Part shown: positions 35,311-44,720 of the stretch, piece by piece
How the letters are laid out: each line of letters opens with the position of its first letter
How positions within the stretch are numbered: position 1 is the first letter of the stretch
Source of the DNA: CAVROT01 sp963722905
GTDB taxonomy: Bacteria; Pseudomonadota; Alphaproteobacteria; Rhodobacterales; Rhodobacteraceae
DNA length: 64,000 nt
NCBI GenBank assembly: GCA_963722905.1
Contig: CAVROT010000008.1
Coordinates: 62,001-126,000, forward strand
Reading direction: 5' to 3'
Position numbers and translations under genes: made by a program
Notes under the pieces: generated by a model
The model's input: the letters and a program-made list of their open reading frames with translations, nothing else
What the model was told of the DNA's origin: nothing
The model's database searches: none

Positions 35311-36072
35311 TCATGCGGGCACGGCGCCGAAGCGGCGATCCCGCAGGCGGTAGGAGTGGATGACACGTCCGAACTCGGCCGAGGTGAAATCGGGCCAGAG
35401 CGTGTCGATGAAATCGTATTCCGCGTAGGCCGACTGCCACAGCAGGAAGTTCGAGATCCGCGCCTCGCCCGAGGTGCGTACCACGAGGTCTGGATCGGGC
35501 AGAAGGCAAGTGTCCAGGAACCGGGCCAGCGTCGTCTCGTTCACCGCGTCGGCGTCGATGCGGCCGCTCGCGATCTCGCGTGCAAGGCGCTTGGTGGCGC
35601 GGCCCAGTTCGTCCCGGCCGCCGTAGTTGATTGCGATGGTCAGGTGGACGGTATCGTTGGACGACGTCAGAAGTTCGAGCTCGTCCATCATGCGTACCAG
35701 CTTGTCGTCCAGCCGAACGCGGTCGCCGATGAAGCGGACGCGCACGCCGCTGGCCAACAGGTCATGCGCCTCGCGGCGGATGTAGCGGCGGAAGAGCTTC
35801 ATCAGTCCGGCGACCTCGGTCTGCGTGCGCTTCCAGTTCTCGGTCGAGAAGGCGAATATCGTCAGATACTTGACCCCGTGCCCGGGACAGGCGCGCACGA
35901 CTTCCTTCACGCGCTTGGCCCCGGCATGATGGCCGACGAGCCGCGGACGGCCGCGCTGCTGTGCCCAGCGCCCATTGCCGTCCATGATGATGGCGACATG
36001 GTGCGGCCCCGGCCGGGCCGGTCCGGAATGGGACGTGATCGCGGTGGGCGCGTCGTGGATCGTATCTTTCAT
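35311..36072 (-). CDS. uppS: isoprenyl transferase (undecaprenyl diphosphate synthase)
   Basis: This 253-residue cis-prenyltransferase makes the C55 carrier. It contains HHVAIIMDGNGRWAQQRG with the catalytic Asp, GHHAGAKRVKEVVRAC, FAFSTENWKRT, AINYGGRDEL and the late DLVVRTSGEARISNFLLWQ (in part). It follows frr after 75 bp on the same strand. Confidence 0.96.
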   Translation of the reverse strand: MKDTIHDAPTAITSHSGPARPGPHHVAIIMDGNGRWAQQRGRPRLVGHHAGAKRVKEVVRACPGHGVKYLTIFAFSTENWKRTQTEVAGLMKLFRRYIRREAHDLLASGVRVRFIGDRVRLDDKLVRMMDELELLTSSNDTVHLTIAINYGGRDELGRATKRLAREIASGRIDADAVNETTLARFLDTCLLPDPDLVVRTSGEARISNFLLWQSAYAEYDFIDTLWPDFTSAEFGRVIHSYRLRDRRFGAVPA

Positions 36073-36147
36073 GTTCGGCTCGGCTCCTTGCCGTACGACG
36101 ATCGACCGGGCCTCGTTCGACCGGCGCCGCGGATGCGGTGACCCCGG

Positions 36148-36714
36148 TCAGACCTGCATGATCTCGGCCTGCTTCGTCTCCAGCGCCTTGTCTATGGCGG
36201 CGATGGACCTGTCCGTCACGTCCTGTATCTCGCCGCTCCACAACTTCTGGTCGTCTTCGGACATGCCGCCAGACTTCGCCTTCTTAAGCTGATCCATACC
36301 GTCGCGACGGACGTTGCGGATGGCGACGCGCGCATTCTCGGCATAGCCGCCCGCCACCTTGGAAAGCTGAATACGCCGCTCTTCGTTAAGTTCCGGTATA
36401 GGCAGGCGGATCGTCATGCCGTCAATCACGGGATTTATGCCGATACCGGATTCGCGGATTGCCTTTTCGGCCTTTCCCATCAGCTGCTTGTCCCAGATCG
36501 TGACCGTCACCATGCGTGGCTCTGGGACGTTGACGGTGCCGACCTGGTTGATCGGCGTGGGCTGCCCGTAGGCGTCGACCATGATCGGCTCGACCATGCT
36601 CGCGCTCGCCCGGCCCGTTCGGAGCGACGCGAACTCCTGGCGTAATGCCGCCATGGCGCCGTCCATCCGCCGCCGCAGATCGTCGATGTCGATGTCCTGA
36701 GTTTCGTCTGTCAT
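36148..36714 (-). CDS. frr: ribosome recycling factor
   Basis: This 188-residue RRF splits post-termination ribosomes with EF-G. Landmarks are LRTGRASASMVEPIMVDAYG, PINQVGTVNVPEPRM, IRESGIGINPVIDG and the C-terminal helix with AIDKALETKQAEIMQV. It is the first gene of the envelope cluster here. The usual upstream pyrH is not adjacent. Confidence 0.97.
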   Translation of the reverse strand: MTDETQDIDIDDLRRRMDGAMAALRQEFASLRTGRASASMVEPIMVDAYGQPTPINQVGTVNVPEPRMVTVTIWDKQLMGKAEKAIRESGIGINPVIDGMTIRLPIPELNEERRIQLSKVAGGYAENARVAIRNVRRDGMDQLKKAKSGGMSEDDQKLWSGEIQDVTDRSIAAIDKALETKQAEIMQV

Positions 36715-36873
36715 GGCGCCGTGCCGCCTTCCGCATGGTTTTGCCGGGTCCTGCCCGCCGTTCGTCGCTGCGGGCCGTGCCCGCCGTCAGGGCGCGGTCA
36801 TACAAGCGGATCGCCGCGAATGCCAGCATCGCGTGGCGTCGCGTCGCCGGACGCACCGCCACCGGCGGCGGCT

Positions 36874-37911
36874 TCAGGAGAAATCCAGCTGCACCTTCAT
36901 CGCCGATTGCCGGTCGCCGGCGGCCTCGAAGGCGGCGACGGCGTCGGCCGCACCGAAACGCCGGGTCAGGATGGGACCGGGGTCGATGACCCCGCCGTCA
37001 AGCAGCGTGGCCGCCTGCCGAAATTCGGCGGTGAAGCGGAAGGACCCCGTCAGGGTGATCTCCTTGGTCACGATGGCGCCCATCGGCGCGGCCCCGTCGC
37101 CGCCCATGCCGACCTGCACGATGGCGCCGCCGGGCCGCACCGCCCGCGCGGCATCGCCCAGGGCCAAGGCCGCCCCGGAGCATTCGAACGCAACGTCCAC
37201 CTGCCCTTCGTCATCGAAGAGGTCGCTTAGGTCGTCGTCGGGTCCGCGCACCTCGGTCGCGCCCATCCGCCGCGCGATCTCCAATGGAAAGGCCTGCAGG
37301 TCCCGCGCCACGATCCGGGACGCGCCGCGGGAGCGTGCGACGGCGCAGGTCAGCGCGCCGATGGGGCCGGCCCCCGTCACCAGCACGGTCCGGCCCTCCA
37401 ATGTGCCGCAGGCGGCCTCGGCCCGGTTGGCGGCATGCAGGCAGACCGCCAGAGGCTCGGCCACGGCGCCGACCGAGAGCGGGGTCGCCTCGGACAGCAC
37501 GGCGCAGCGCCCGGCGGGAAGCGTCACGCGGTCGCGGAACGCGCCCTGCACATGCGGCATCCGCATGGCCGAGCCGTAGAACCGCATGTCGACGCAGTGG
37601 TTGGCGAGGCCGGCCGCGCAGAACCGGCAGGCGCCGCACGGCTGCGCGGGGTCGAGAGCGACCTTCGTACCCGGCGCCAGCGACGCGCCATCTCCCGCCG
37701 CCTCGACCGTCCCGGAGACTTCGTGGCCGAGTATCATCGGCTCGCGAAGCCGGACGGCGCCGAAGCCGCCGTGGCGATAGTAGTGCAGGTCCGACCCGCA
37801 GATCCCGCCGATGCCGATCCGCACCCGCACCTCGCCCGGACCGGGTGCCTCGGTCGACGCCGCATCGAGGCGAAGATCGCCCGGTGCGTAAAGGATGCAG
37901 ACCCTGTTCAT
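36874..37911 (-). CDS. zinc-dependent alcohol dehydrogenase, L-idonate 5-dehydrogenase-like
   Basis: This 345-residue medium-chain dehydrogenase has the catalytic zinc cysteine in GICGSDLHYYRHG, the acid in LGHEVSG, the structural-zinc cysteines CGACRFCAAGLANHC and the cofactor motif VTGAGPIGALTCAVA. GICGSDLHYYRHGGFG and RFYGSAMRMPHVQGAF resemble IdnD, which oxidises L-idonate to 5-ketogluconate. The ATG at 37911 is chosen; upstream sequence belongs to the gap. A second sugar dehydrogenase follows upstream on the same strand, so a sugar-acid pathway is plausible. Confidence 0.85.
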   Translation of the reverse strand: MNRVCILYAPGDLRLDAASTEAPGPGEVRVRIGIGGICGSDLHYYRHGGFGAVRLREPMILGHEVSGTVEAAGDGASLAPGTKVALDPAQPCGACRFCAAGLANHCVDMRFYGSAMRMPHVQGAFRDRVTLPAGRCAVLSEATPLSVGAVAEPLAVCLHAANRAEAACGTLEGRTVLVTGAGPIGALTCAVARSRGASRIVARDLQAFPLEIARRMGATEVRGPDDDLSDLFDDEGQVDVAFECSGAALALGDAARAVRPGGAIVQVGMGGDGAAPMGAIVTKEITLTGSFRFTAEFRQAATLLDGGVIDPGPILTRRFGAADAVAAFEAAGDRQSAMKVQLDFS

Positions 37912-37978
37912 GTCGGATCTCCCCAATGCGTATGGCGGTCCCGGCGCGGCGAAGGCGGCCCGCCGTGGCGTGGCCGCA

Positions 37979-38902
37979 TCACCATTCGAAGGGGGCGACC
38001 GTGACCCGCCGGCCGAGGGTGAAGGCGTCGGCGACATGCACCATGGGCCGCAGGTCGATATCGCTGCGGCCCGCCGCGACCAGATCGGCCATCGCCGAAT
38101 AGAGCGCGGGATACTCGGCATCGTCGCCGGCGACCGGCGCCGCGTCGTCTCCGACGAACCGCGCGCCGCCATCGGACAGCAGCATGGCGCCCGCATCGGT
38201 GTCGGCCTCGATCTCCCACGTCTGCGGGCCCTGCTGACGCCAGTCCGCCGACATTCGCACAGCCGCGCCCCGGGGGTGGGCGAAGGACAGGTCGGCGGCG
38301 ATGGGCGTCTCGCGGCCCTCGGGGAACTCCAGCACCGCGCCGTTCAGGTGCACCGGGTCGGGCAGGATCGTCGTCAGGATGGACAGCGCGTTGATGCCGG
38401 GATCCAGCACGCCCAGCCCGCCCGCCTGCCAGACCCAGTCCTGCCCCGGATGCCAGCGGCGCACGTCTTCGGCCCATGTCACGCGAAGGGTGCGCAGCCG
38501 GCGCGCGGCCAGCCAGTCGCGGGCGGCCCCGACCCCGGCGGCCATCCGGCTGTGCCAGGTGGCGTAGAGCGTCAGGCCGGCGGCATGCGCCATGGCTTCC
38601 AGCGCGTGGCACTCGGCCAGTGTCGCGCCGGGCGGCTTTTCCAGCATCACGTTGCGGCCCGCCCTCAACGCGGCCGCGGCATAGGCGAAGCGCGGCTGCG
38701 GCGGCAGTGCGATGGACACGGTTCCGATCTCTGGATGCGCCTTCAACATCTCGTCGATGGCGGCATAACCCGGCACGCCGGGCACGTCGGCATTGCGGCT
38801 GACCGTCGCCGCCAGCCGCCAGCGCGGGTCGGTGGCGATGGCCGGGATGTGCCGGTCGCGGGCGATCTTGCCGATCCCCACCAGCGCGATGTCGCGTTGC
38901 AT
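37979..38902 (-). CDS. Gfo/Idh/MocA oxidoreductase, D-galactose/L-arabinose 1-dehydrogenase-like
   Basis: This 307-residue protein has the N-terminal NAD(P) fold (IALVGIGKIARDRHIPAIA), SIALPPQPRFAYAAAAL, MLEKPPGATLAECHAL (the EKP motif) and WHSRMAAGVGAARDWL. These match aldose 1-dehydrogenases that turn galactose or arabinose into lactones. GGGAGG seven bases before the ATG at 38902 sets the start. It diverges from the hydrolase-OsmC fusion gene. The sugar preference is inferred by resemblance only. Confidence 0.82.
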   Translation of the reverse strand: MQRDIALVGIGKIARDRHIPAIATDPRWRLAATVSRNADVPGVPGYAAIDEMLKAHPEIGTVSIALPPQPRFAYAAAALRAGRNVMLEKPPGATLAECHALEAMAHAAGLTLYATWHSRMAAGVGAARDWLAARRLRTLRVTWAEDVRRWHPGQDWVWQAGGLGVLDPGINALSILTTILPDPVHLNGAVLEFPEGRETPIAADLSFAHPRGAAVRMSADWRQQGPQTWEIEADTDAGAMLLSDGGARFVGDDAAPVAGDDAEYPALYSAMADLVAAGRSDIDLRPMVHVADAFTLGRRVTVAPFEW

Positions 38903-39043
38903 ATGCGCGCCTCCCCTGCGAACGATGCCTCGCACGAAGCGGCAGGGGGCTCAACCGGTCGCCCGCGGCGCGACGGGGACCGGCGCCGGTCGCGGTCTGT
39001 CGGCGCGTCGTGCCGGAACGACCGGGCGGAGGGGTACGGCGAC

Positions 39044-40318
39044 TTGGATAAAATCGAGTTTCCCGGCCACGATGGCCACATGCTGGCCGCGCGCCTCGAC
39101 CGTCCGGAGGGGCCGCATCTGGCCACGGCTCTCTTCGCGCATTGCTTTACCTGCTCCAAGGATATCCCGGCGGCGCGCCGGATCGCCGGCCGGCTGGCGG
39201 CCGCCGGCATCGCGGTTCTGCAATTCGACTTCACCGGGCTGGGCCATTCGGACGGAGAGTTCGCGAATACCGACTTCACCTCGAACGTCGCCGATCTGGG
39301 GGCCGCCGCGACCCATCTGACCGGCCTCGGCATGGCGCCGTCGCTGCTGATCGGGCATTCGCTGGGCGGGGCGGCCGCGCTGCGCGCCGCGGCCGGCATG
39401 CCGTCGGTTAAGGCCGTCGTCACCATCGGCGCGCCCTTCGATCCCGGCCACGTCACGCACAACTTCGCCGGCAGTCTCGCGGCCATCCGCCGCGACGGAT
39501 CGGCCGAGGTGACGTTGGGCGGGCGTCCGTTCCGGATCCGGCAAGGCTTCGTCGACGACATAGAGGCGGCGCGTCTCACGCCCGCCATCGCGGATCTGCG
39601 TCGCGCGCTCCTGGTCCTGCACGCCCCCCGGGACGAGACCGTCGGGATCGAGAACGCCACCCGCATATTCACCGCCGCGCGCCATCCCAAGAGTTTCGTG
39701 ACGCTCGACGATGCCGACCATCTGGTGACGCGGGCAGCCGATGCGGAATACGCGGCCGATGTGATCGCCGCCTGGGCCGCGCGCTACGTGGACCTCGCCG
39801 CGCCCCCACCTTCGCCGGGCGCGCCCGAGGGCGTCGTGCGCGTGTCCGAAGCCGATCCGGCCGGCTTCCTTCAGGACGTGCAATCGGGACCGCATCACCA
39901 TGCGCAGGCCGACGAACCCGCAGAGGCGGGCGGCACCGACCGCGGCATGACGCCCTACGGCTACCTCGCCGCGGCTCTGGGGGCCTGCACCTCCATGACG
40001 ATCCGCATGTACGCCCGTCACAAGGCCTGGCCATTGGATCATGTCCGCGTCGACGTCGTCCACGACAAGCGCCACGCCGACGACGCTGCGGCGTCCGAGG
40101 GCGGCGCGTCCGCCAGGATCGACCGCTTCGAGCGCACGATCACGCTGAAGGGCGACCTGACAGCAGAGCAGCTCAGGCGCCTGATCGAGATCGCCGACAG
40201 ATGCCCGGTCCATCGCACGCTGGAACGCGGCGCGCGCGTGACGACCGTGCCGGAACCGCCGCCGGGCACCGACGAAGATCCGTCCCCGCATCTGCGCAAG
40301 CGACCCGCATCGACGTGA
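39044..40318 (+). CDS. alpha/beta hydrolase--OsmC fusion protein
   Basis: This 424-residue protein joins two domains. Residues 1-250 are an alpha/beta hydrolase with nucleophile S106 (LIGHSLGG), acid D197 (LHAPRDETV) and H226 (LDDADHLV). Residues 265-424 are OsmC-like with the two redox cysteines C315 (LGACTSMTIRMY) and C387 (DRCPVHRTLE), which reduce organic hydroperoxides. The fused architecture is known in proteobacteria. The start is a TTG at 39044 behind GGAGGGG; no in-frame ATG fits. It is the last intact gene before the degenerate region. Confidence 0.9.
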   Translation: MDKIEFPGHDGHMLAARLDRPEGPHLATALFAHCFTCSKDIPAARRIAGRLAAAGIAVLQFDFTGLGHSDGEFANTDFTSNVADLGAAATHLTGLGMAPSLLIGHSLGGAAALRAAAGMPSVKAVVTIGAPFDPGHVTHNFAGSLAAIRRDGSAEVTLGGRPFRIRQGFVDDIEAARLTPAIADLRRALLVLHAPRDETVGIENATRIFTAARHPKSFVTLDDADHLVTRAADAEYAADVIAAWAARYVDLAAPPPSPGAPEGVVRVSEADPAGFLQDVQSGPHHHAQADEPAEAGGTDRGMTPYGYLAAALGACTSMTIRMYARHKAWPLDHVRVDVVHDKRHADDAAASEGGASARIDRFERTITLKGDLTAEQLRRLIEIADRCPVHRTLERGARVTTVPEPPPGTDEDPSPHLRKRPAST

Positions 40319-40689
40319 CGACCAGCCCCCCTTTGGCGGCGCAATGCCGAGACGACCGGCTTGTCGACGCCGATACAGCCCGACCCCGGGGTGCGGCAGA
40401 CACCGGCGGGGCGATGAGGCGGTCCCTGCCCCGGTACCGCCTGTGGCCTGCGCGGCTGAGCCGGCGTGGCGCGATGGGTCACGTCCAGGAAGCTGCCGCC
40501 GGAAGAGGGATGTCATCCGGGCGTGACAAGTCGGACGCCGAGGTCTTGCCGTAAACCGGATGACGGTCGCCGGTCCCGCTCGGCGAACGGCCTGAGCGAT
40601 TGGCGACGGTGGCGGGTGGCCGGTTCGCCGCCCGGCTGGAAGAGAACGGCGCGTCGTGAATCGATGCGGGCCCTTCGAAGGCTTATCGT

Positions 40690-41015
40690 ATCGGGTGTCG
40701 CGGCCCGGCGCTGCATGTCGAGCCGATCGTGGCGGGCGCGCCGGCTCTGGCCGCCGGGGCTTGCTCCACAAGCCCGTTGAGGCGGCGGATGTCGAACCGG
40801 TCGACCCAATCGAGGGCTGCGAACTCGTCCGCTTACAGGCCACGCCAGGGTGTGCGCGGTCGAATGGCCTCGGTTCTGCATTGCCGGATCCCGGTCTCGG
40901 CCAATGCCTTGTCGCAGCTGTCGCAGGTGCTGCCACAGAGGGTTCGGTCCCGGCCCCCGCAAGACGCCGGGTTTGCCGGATCGCCGGGCGGGACGGTTCC
41001 ACCCGGTGGTCGTCA
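40690..41015 (-). pseudogene. IS3-family transposase OrfB remnant
   Basis: Read across two minus-strand frames, the DNA gives RLAGAGTEPSVAA, then ALAETGI..RTEAIRPRTPWRGL, an in-frame TAA, and ADEFAALDWVDRF..RRLNG. This is the order of the IS3-family DDE domain end (RLAEAGIEPSVGS..DNALAET...RRGPWR...EFATLEWVDWFNNRRL). There are stops and at least one frameshift. The 5' part of the gene is lost where the IS30 remnant begins at about 41020, which suggests that IS30 inserted into or beside it. Confidence 0.68.
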
Positions 41016-41037
41016 CGCTTCGTCGAAGGAGGTTGCG

Positions 41038-41600
41038 ATGACGATCCGGACGCGTGGCCAAAACCGGGCGCTGCGGGCGCCGTTGCGGTCGCCCGGAGCG
41101 ACGGAGCGGGAGGATCGTCAACGGTTCGGGCGGTCGATCGTGGCGGATCGAACGACCGAGGATGCCGGCCGGGACGCAGAGACGGCTCCGACGGCGGCGT
41201 CGCGACTGCTCGGGAATGCGGGCGGCATGCTGCCATCGCATCCGACAGTGTAGGCACGACCGTCCTCGGGGCGGTCCCCGGCCTTTTCCGAACGCGAGAC
41301 TATCGCGCAGCTCCACTCCCGGGCCGACCGAGTGCCGTAGATCGCGCCGCGGATGGATTGAGCGGCCCTGTGCGGGACGCATGACCTCGGCATGACACTC
41401 TCGCGCCGGTTGCCGTGGAACGACGATCCCCGTGGTGGCGGCCCGGAGTATCGCGCTGCCATGGCCCGATCGCACGCAAAGTCGTCCGGCCTGCGACCAC
41501 GGCCGACGAATTTCGAACTGCGTGCCGATGTGCGCCACTACGTTGAGGACCTCCCTGCCGGCAAGATCGCACGTCCGGCCTTCGTCCAGCATCGCTGGCG
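41038..41600 (+). pseudogene. IS30-family transposase remnant
   Basis: An ATG at 41038 with GAAGGAGG upstream opens a 71-codon stretch ending at a TAG (ALRAPLRSPG, RQRFGRSIVADRTTEDAG, LLGNAGGMLPSHP). This resembles the N-terminus of IS30 transposases of the RPPLRSPGRP...FW..IA.G..SEDAA...GGMPP type. Further on, in other frames, come FSERETIAQLHSRADRVP*IAPRMD* (the SEREEIA...VREIARRLGR helix-turn-helix with two stops) and YRAAMARSHAKSSGLRPRP..LRADVRHYVEDL. It has several stops and frameshifts. The DDE part was not recovered. Confidence 0.65.
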
Positions 41601-42200
41601 ACGCGCCAGACGACGCGTTGCGAGAGCTTCTTCGCAACGCATCAATACGCGCTGATCGACCGTCACCGCTGCGCCACGAAGATCGAAGCGAAGACCGGCG
41701 CGTTCGCCCCGCGGGCTTTCGCAGCCTCGCCGGGTTACGGTTTCTCGGGCTCCCGGACGTATCCTGCCGTCCAGCGGGACGACTTCGTCACATGACCTAT
41801 GGCGTTCCCTGTCTCGACCATGTCGACCGGTGTCTTCGTCATCGGACAGATTTGGATCGCCCAGTCGCCGCATCGATGCTGTCGACCGCCTTTGCCGTTG
41901 GGCTCTGCCTGCCGATCCACCCCGGTACCGAACAAGATCGTCAGCGAGCCGCGACGCCTGAGCGCAGCGTTGAAGGCGGCCGGTTTCCTGTCCTTCGGGG
42001 GGGGGTGGACCAGACATGCCCTCCGGATTCCATGCTGAAATCATGAAACCGATCCCAGACGAGACCTGTGCGGCGCCCCCTGTCCGTCGCCGGCAGTCCC
42101 TGGGGGGCATCCTGAAGAAAACAGATGCAGGGGCTGAGCCCAACCAATGAGTTAGGAAAGTGTGATATGCTGCCTCCCGACAATAGGGTGGACGCCACCC
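41601..42200 (+). other. degenerate DNA without recognisable gene
   Basis: No frame shows a coherent protein. The stretch probably contains the rest of the IS30 element and its right end. An AT-richer tract near 42120-42180, with TGATATGCTGCCTCCCGACA, could be an IS terminus or an old promoter. I could not assign it. Confidence 0.4.
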
Positions 42201-42214
42201 GGACGATTTCGGCG

Positions 42215-43195
42215 GCGTGGTTTTCGGGGCGATGATCTCGGCATCGGGGGCTGGTGGGTCCTCGTTCCGGTTGGGTGCATGGCCGTGCTACTAGGCTCAG
42301 GGCCCATCTCAGGCGCCGCCAGGCGTCGATCCTAAGCGTCCGGAGCACGCTCGATCAGCAGCGCTATTCGTTCCCGATGGAGTTCTTGTCCCGGATCGTG
42401 ACCGTCAAGGCATCGGGGATGGACGTGCAGACGATCCGCCGCTGCGAGGTCCTTCGGCAGAAATCGGTCGGGACGAGCCTTCAGCTGACGACCCTGACGC
42501 AGCTCAGCCGGAGCTTCGGTGCCCTCGAAAACCAGACGGCGGTCGTCGCGATAGCCCTTCCCGGCAGTTTTATGGCCATGAGGGGACGGATCGGCATCGC
42601 CGAGCTGGCCGCGTGCATGCGCTGAACGGGCACACCGCACACCCGATGCTCGAATTTCCGGGCGTCCGGGTCCAGGTCGAAACCGTGGACGAGAGCCGAC
42701 GCCAGCTTCTCGACCTTTTCGACACGCCGACGCGCTCCGTACGATCGACCGCGCTACCGACACGAGGCGAGATCGCGGCAAGTCGGCTGCCGGTCACCAG
42801 AAGCGGGGACGACTTGTTCCAGAACCCGACCTGCGGGTGGCGCCCGGGACCTGTCTGGGCCTGACCGGGCACGACGGATCTGGCACGTCCACGCTTCCTC
42901 GGGCCATTCTTGGCGAACTCGTGCCCGATCCCGGGTCGGTGCGGATCGACGGACGGCTGGCCTCCGCCTGGCGCGAGGCGCGCGGGCGCGGCGGTATCGC
43001 CCATGTCGACGGCGACCCCGTGATCCTCGACGGGACGATCATGGAGAACCTGTCGCTGTTCGGCGACGCCGGCACGGTGGAGCGCGTCCGCCGCGTCGTC
43101 CGGTCCATCGGCCGTGACGCCGACGTCCATCGCCTGCCGCCGGGCTAGGACACCGCGGTCCGGCCCGAGGGCGGCATGACGAAAGGCCGGGTCCA
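42215..43195 (+). pseudogene. type I secretion / peptide-exporting ABC transporter remnant
   Basis: Consecutive pieces in different frames follow the order of a PCAT/HlyB-type exporter. They are GGWWVLVPVGCMAVLL (membrane helix), RSTLDQQRYSFPMEFLSRIVTVKASGM and SFGALENQTAVVAIALPGSFMAMRG..IAELAACM (membrane domain), HTAHPMLEFPGV..RRQLLDLFDTP, then LTGHDGSGTSTL and GDPVILDGTIMENLSLF (ATPase). The Walker lysine is lost (GSGTST for GSGKST). Where the family reads LPxGYDTxV, a TAG replaces the tyrosine codon at about 43146. At least four frame changes occur. The ATPase end is missing at the IS3 boundary. Confidence 0.75.
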
Positions 43196-43268
43196 GCGGC
43201 AGAGTCGATCTTCCCCCGGTCTGTTGGACTTGCTGACAGGGTCGGGGCGCGCCGGACAGGGGTGTTCG

Positions 43269-43496
43269 ATGGCGGAACGGAAGCGGCGCGGGTTTGCGGA
43301 TGGGTTGACGACTGGAGCGGTGGATCGTGCTCGACCGGGTGGGATGGCGATCGCGGCGGTGGCCGGGGAGCCGGGGCCGCACGGGACGGTCCTGCGGCGG
43401 TGGACCCGCGCGGTTCGCCGGCGGGGCCGCACCGGCGCCGTCCCGGCGGCCGCCATCCGTCTCGGCGACGCCGTCCCCGGCCGATCCGGCGGCTGA
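43269..43496 (+). pseudogene. IS3-family OrfA remnant
   Basis: The reading from ATG 43269 gives KRRGFADGLTTGAVDRARPGG, then AIAAVAGEPGPHGTVLRRWTRAVRRRG (in part). This follows the OrfA helix-turn-helix pattern (RRFSDEFKREAV..RPGxSxxxVARELGxxxTVLRRWVRx). Several conserved residues are replaced. It remains open to a TGA at 43496, near normal OrfA length. Confidence 0.65.
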
Positions 43497-43539
43497 GCGT
43501 GCCCGGCGCGAGCGCGGGTCGCACCGCGCCGGGACGGAG

Positions 43540-44309
43540 CGGGACATCCCGGGAAAAGGGCCGCGGCCGCCATTCGGCCTGGACCGATGGCGCACATGGC
43601 GCGCTCTTCGGCGGGGCCGGCCGGCGATCTTCCGGTTCGTCCCCTCTCGGAACGTCGCGTCGCGATGCCCTGCCGGGCAGTGGATGGGCATCGTCGCACC
43701 CGGCCGGTCAGGACGGCGTGCCGCGTGACGGAAGTGTCCGCGAGCGGCCGCCACGCCCGGCGATCCCGTCCGCAGAGCCGTCGGTCCCGCGCGGACCGCA
43801 TCCTCCCGACCGGGATCCGGGACGTCCCTGCCGAGAGCGGCGACGTCCATGGATCACCCCGCCCCCACGCGGGCGCGCTCCCGGCCGGGGCCTCCCGGGG
43901 CATCCGGCCGCGGCGTCCGATACGCGGCCGATAGGTATCGCCCGGGTCCCCGCGGCCGCTGGCATCACGCCCTCGACGGGCCGGCGCGGCAACCGCCCCG
44001 ACAACGCGCCCCCTCGGGGCGGCATGCGTCGCACGCGCCTGCCGGGCGGTGGATGGAAGGCGTCCTGTCCGGGGCCGCACTCGGACCGACGGCGGGCCGC
44101 CCCCCGCCCCCTCACCCCTCACACCTCGCCCCCAACCCATCGCCCCTCGCCCATCGAGGTCGCGCGCGTCCCCCACCGTACCCACGCCACCCGCGACGCG
44201 GCACACGGGAGGACCTGTCCGGATCCACCGAGGGCTCCCACGACCCGAGGCGCCTGCATCCGGCCCCGGCCACAGATCACCAGCCGACTGGGAGCAGATG
44301 GCGGCATGA
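43540..44309 (+). pseudogene. IS3-family OrfB (DDE integrase) remnant
   Basis: Fragments in at least five frame changes keep the OrfB order: ERDIPGKGPRPPFG (ERDILKKAxAFFA), CRVTEVSASGRHARRSRPQSR, ADRILPTGIRDVPAESGDVHGSP (CRVLEVSxSGYYAWRxRP...IRxxHxESxGxYGSP), RGVRYAADRYR, AAGITPSTGRRGNRPDNAP (GITPSMSRRGNCYDNAP), HRTHATRDAA, EDLSGSTEGSHDPRRLHPA and GHRSPADWEQMAA with a stop at 44309. Replacements such as Tyr to Arg and Tyr to His point to AT-to-GC changes. Confidence 0.75.
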
Positions 44310-44330
44310 CCCAGTTCACCAGACCGGGGG

Positions 44331-44720
44331 GTGAGATCAATCGGCCATATCGCCATCGGCGACCCGGTCGAGGTGACGCCATCCGGCTGTGACGCACGCC
44401 GCCACGGACAGCTTTCGGGTCGCATCGGACGCATATCCCCGACATCATCGCTGGACGACAAGGCGCAGCCCTATTTCGAGACCGAGGTCAGGCTGGACAC
44501 CGCGACTGTCGATCAGGGGCCGTTCCAAGGCACGATCAGCGCCGGAACGGTCGTCAGCGCCGAGATGGAGACGTCACAGCCCACCGTACTGAAATATCCG
44601 CTGAAGCCGATGGACCGGTCCCCGGCCCTGGCGATGACCGAACATCGACGCACCAAGGGCCGGGATGCTGTCGCCGGCCGCCACCGCCGCGCCCCCAGGT
44701 TCGGTGCCCATCCCGGATGA
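44331..44720 (+). pseudogene. HlyD-family adaptor C-terminal remnant
   Basis: From just after the IS3 end, one frame reads IAIGDPVEVTPSG, GRIGRISPTSSLDD, YFETEVRLDTATV, IS AGTVVSAEMET, then TVLKYPLKPM. This follows the C-terminal part of type I secretion membrane fusion proteins (GDxVxVxxxxYDxxRYG..VxxISP...YFExEVxL....I.xGMxVxAEIxTGxRTVLxYLLxPI). Only about the last third exists. The key TG.RTVL.YLL block is altered to TSQPTVLKYPL. It is a partner of the upstream ABC remnant. Confidence 0.68.

Larger units (their letters stand above)
43213..44330 (+). mobile_element. decayed IS3-family insertion sequence with imperfect inverted repeats
   Basis: The left end CCCCCGGTCTGTTGGACT (43213-43230) and the complement of the right end (CCCCCGGTCTGGTGAACT, 44330-44313) match at all but two of 18 positions. 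The intervening 1.1 kb holds an OrfA and an OrfB remnant in IS3 order. The element separates the ABC transporter remnant from the HlyD remnant, so it, and an associated deletion, broke up a type I secretion operon. No clear target duplication was found. Confidence 0.7.

Noticed and set aside
42570..43850. 426-codon minus-strand open frame in the degenerate region
   Set aside because: It is open only because stops are rare at this GC content. The plus strand carries the recognisable ABC and IS3 remains.
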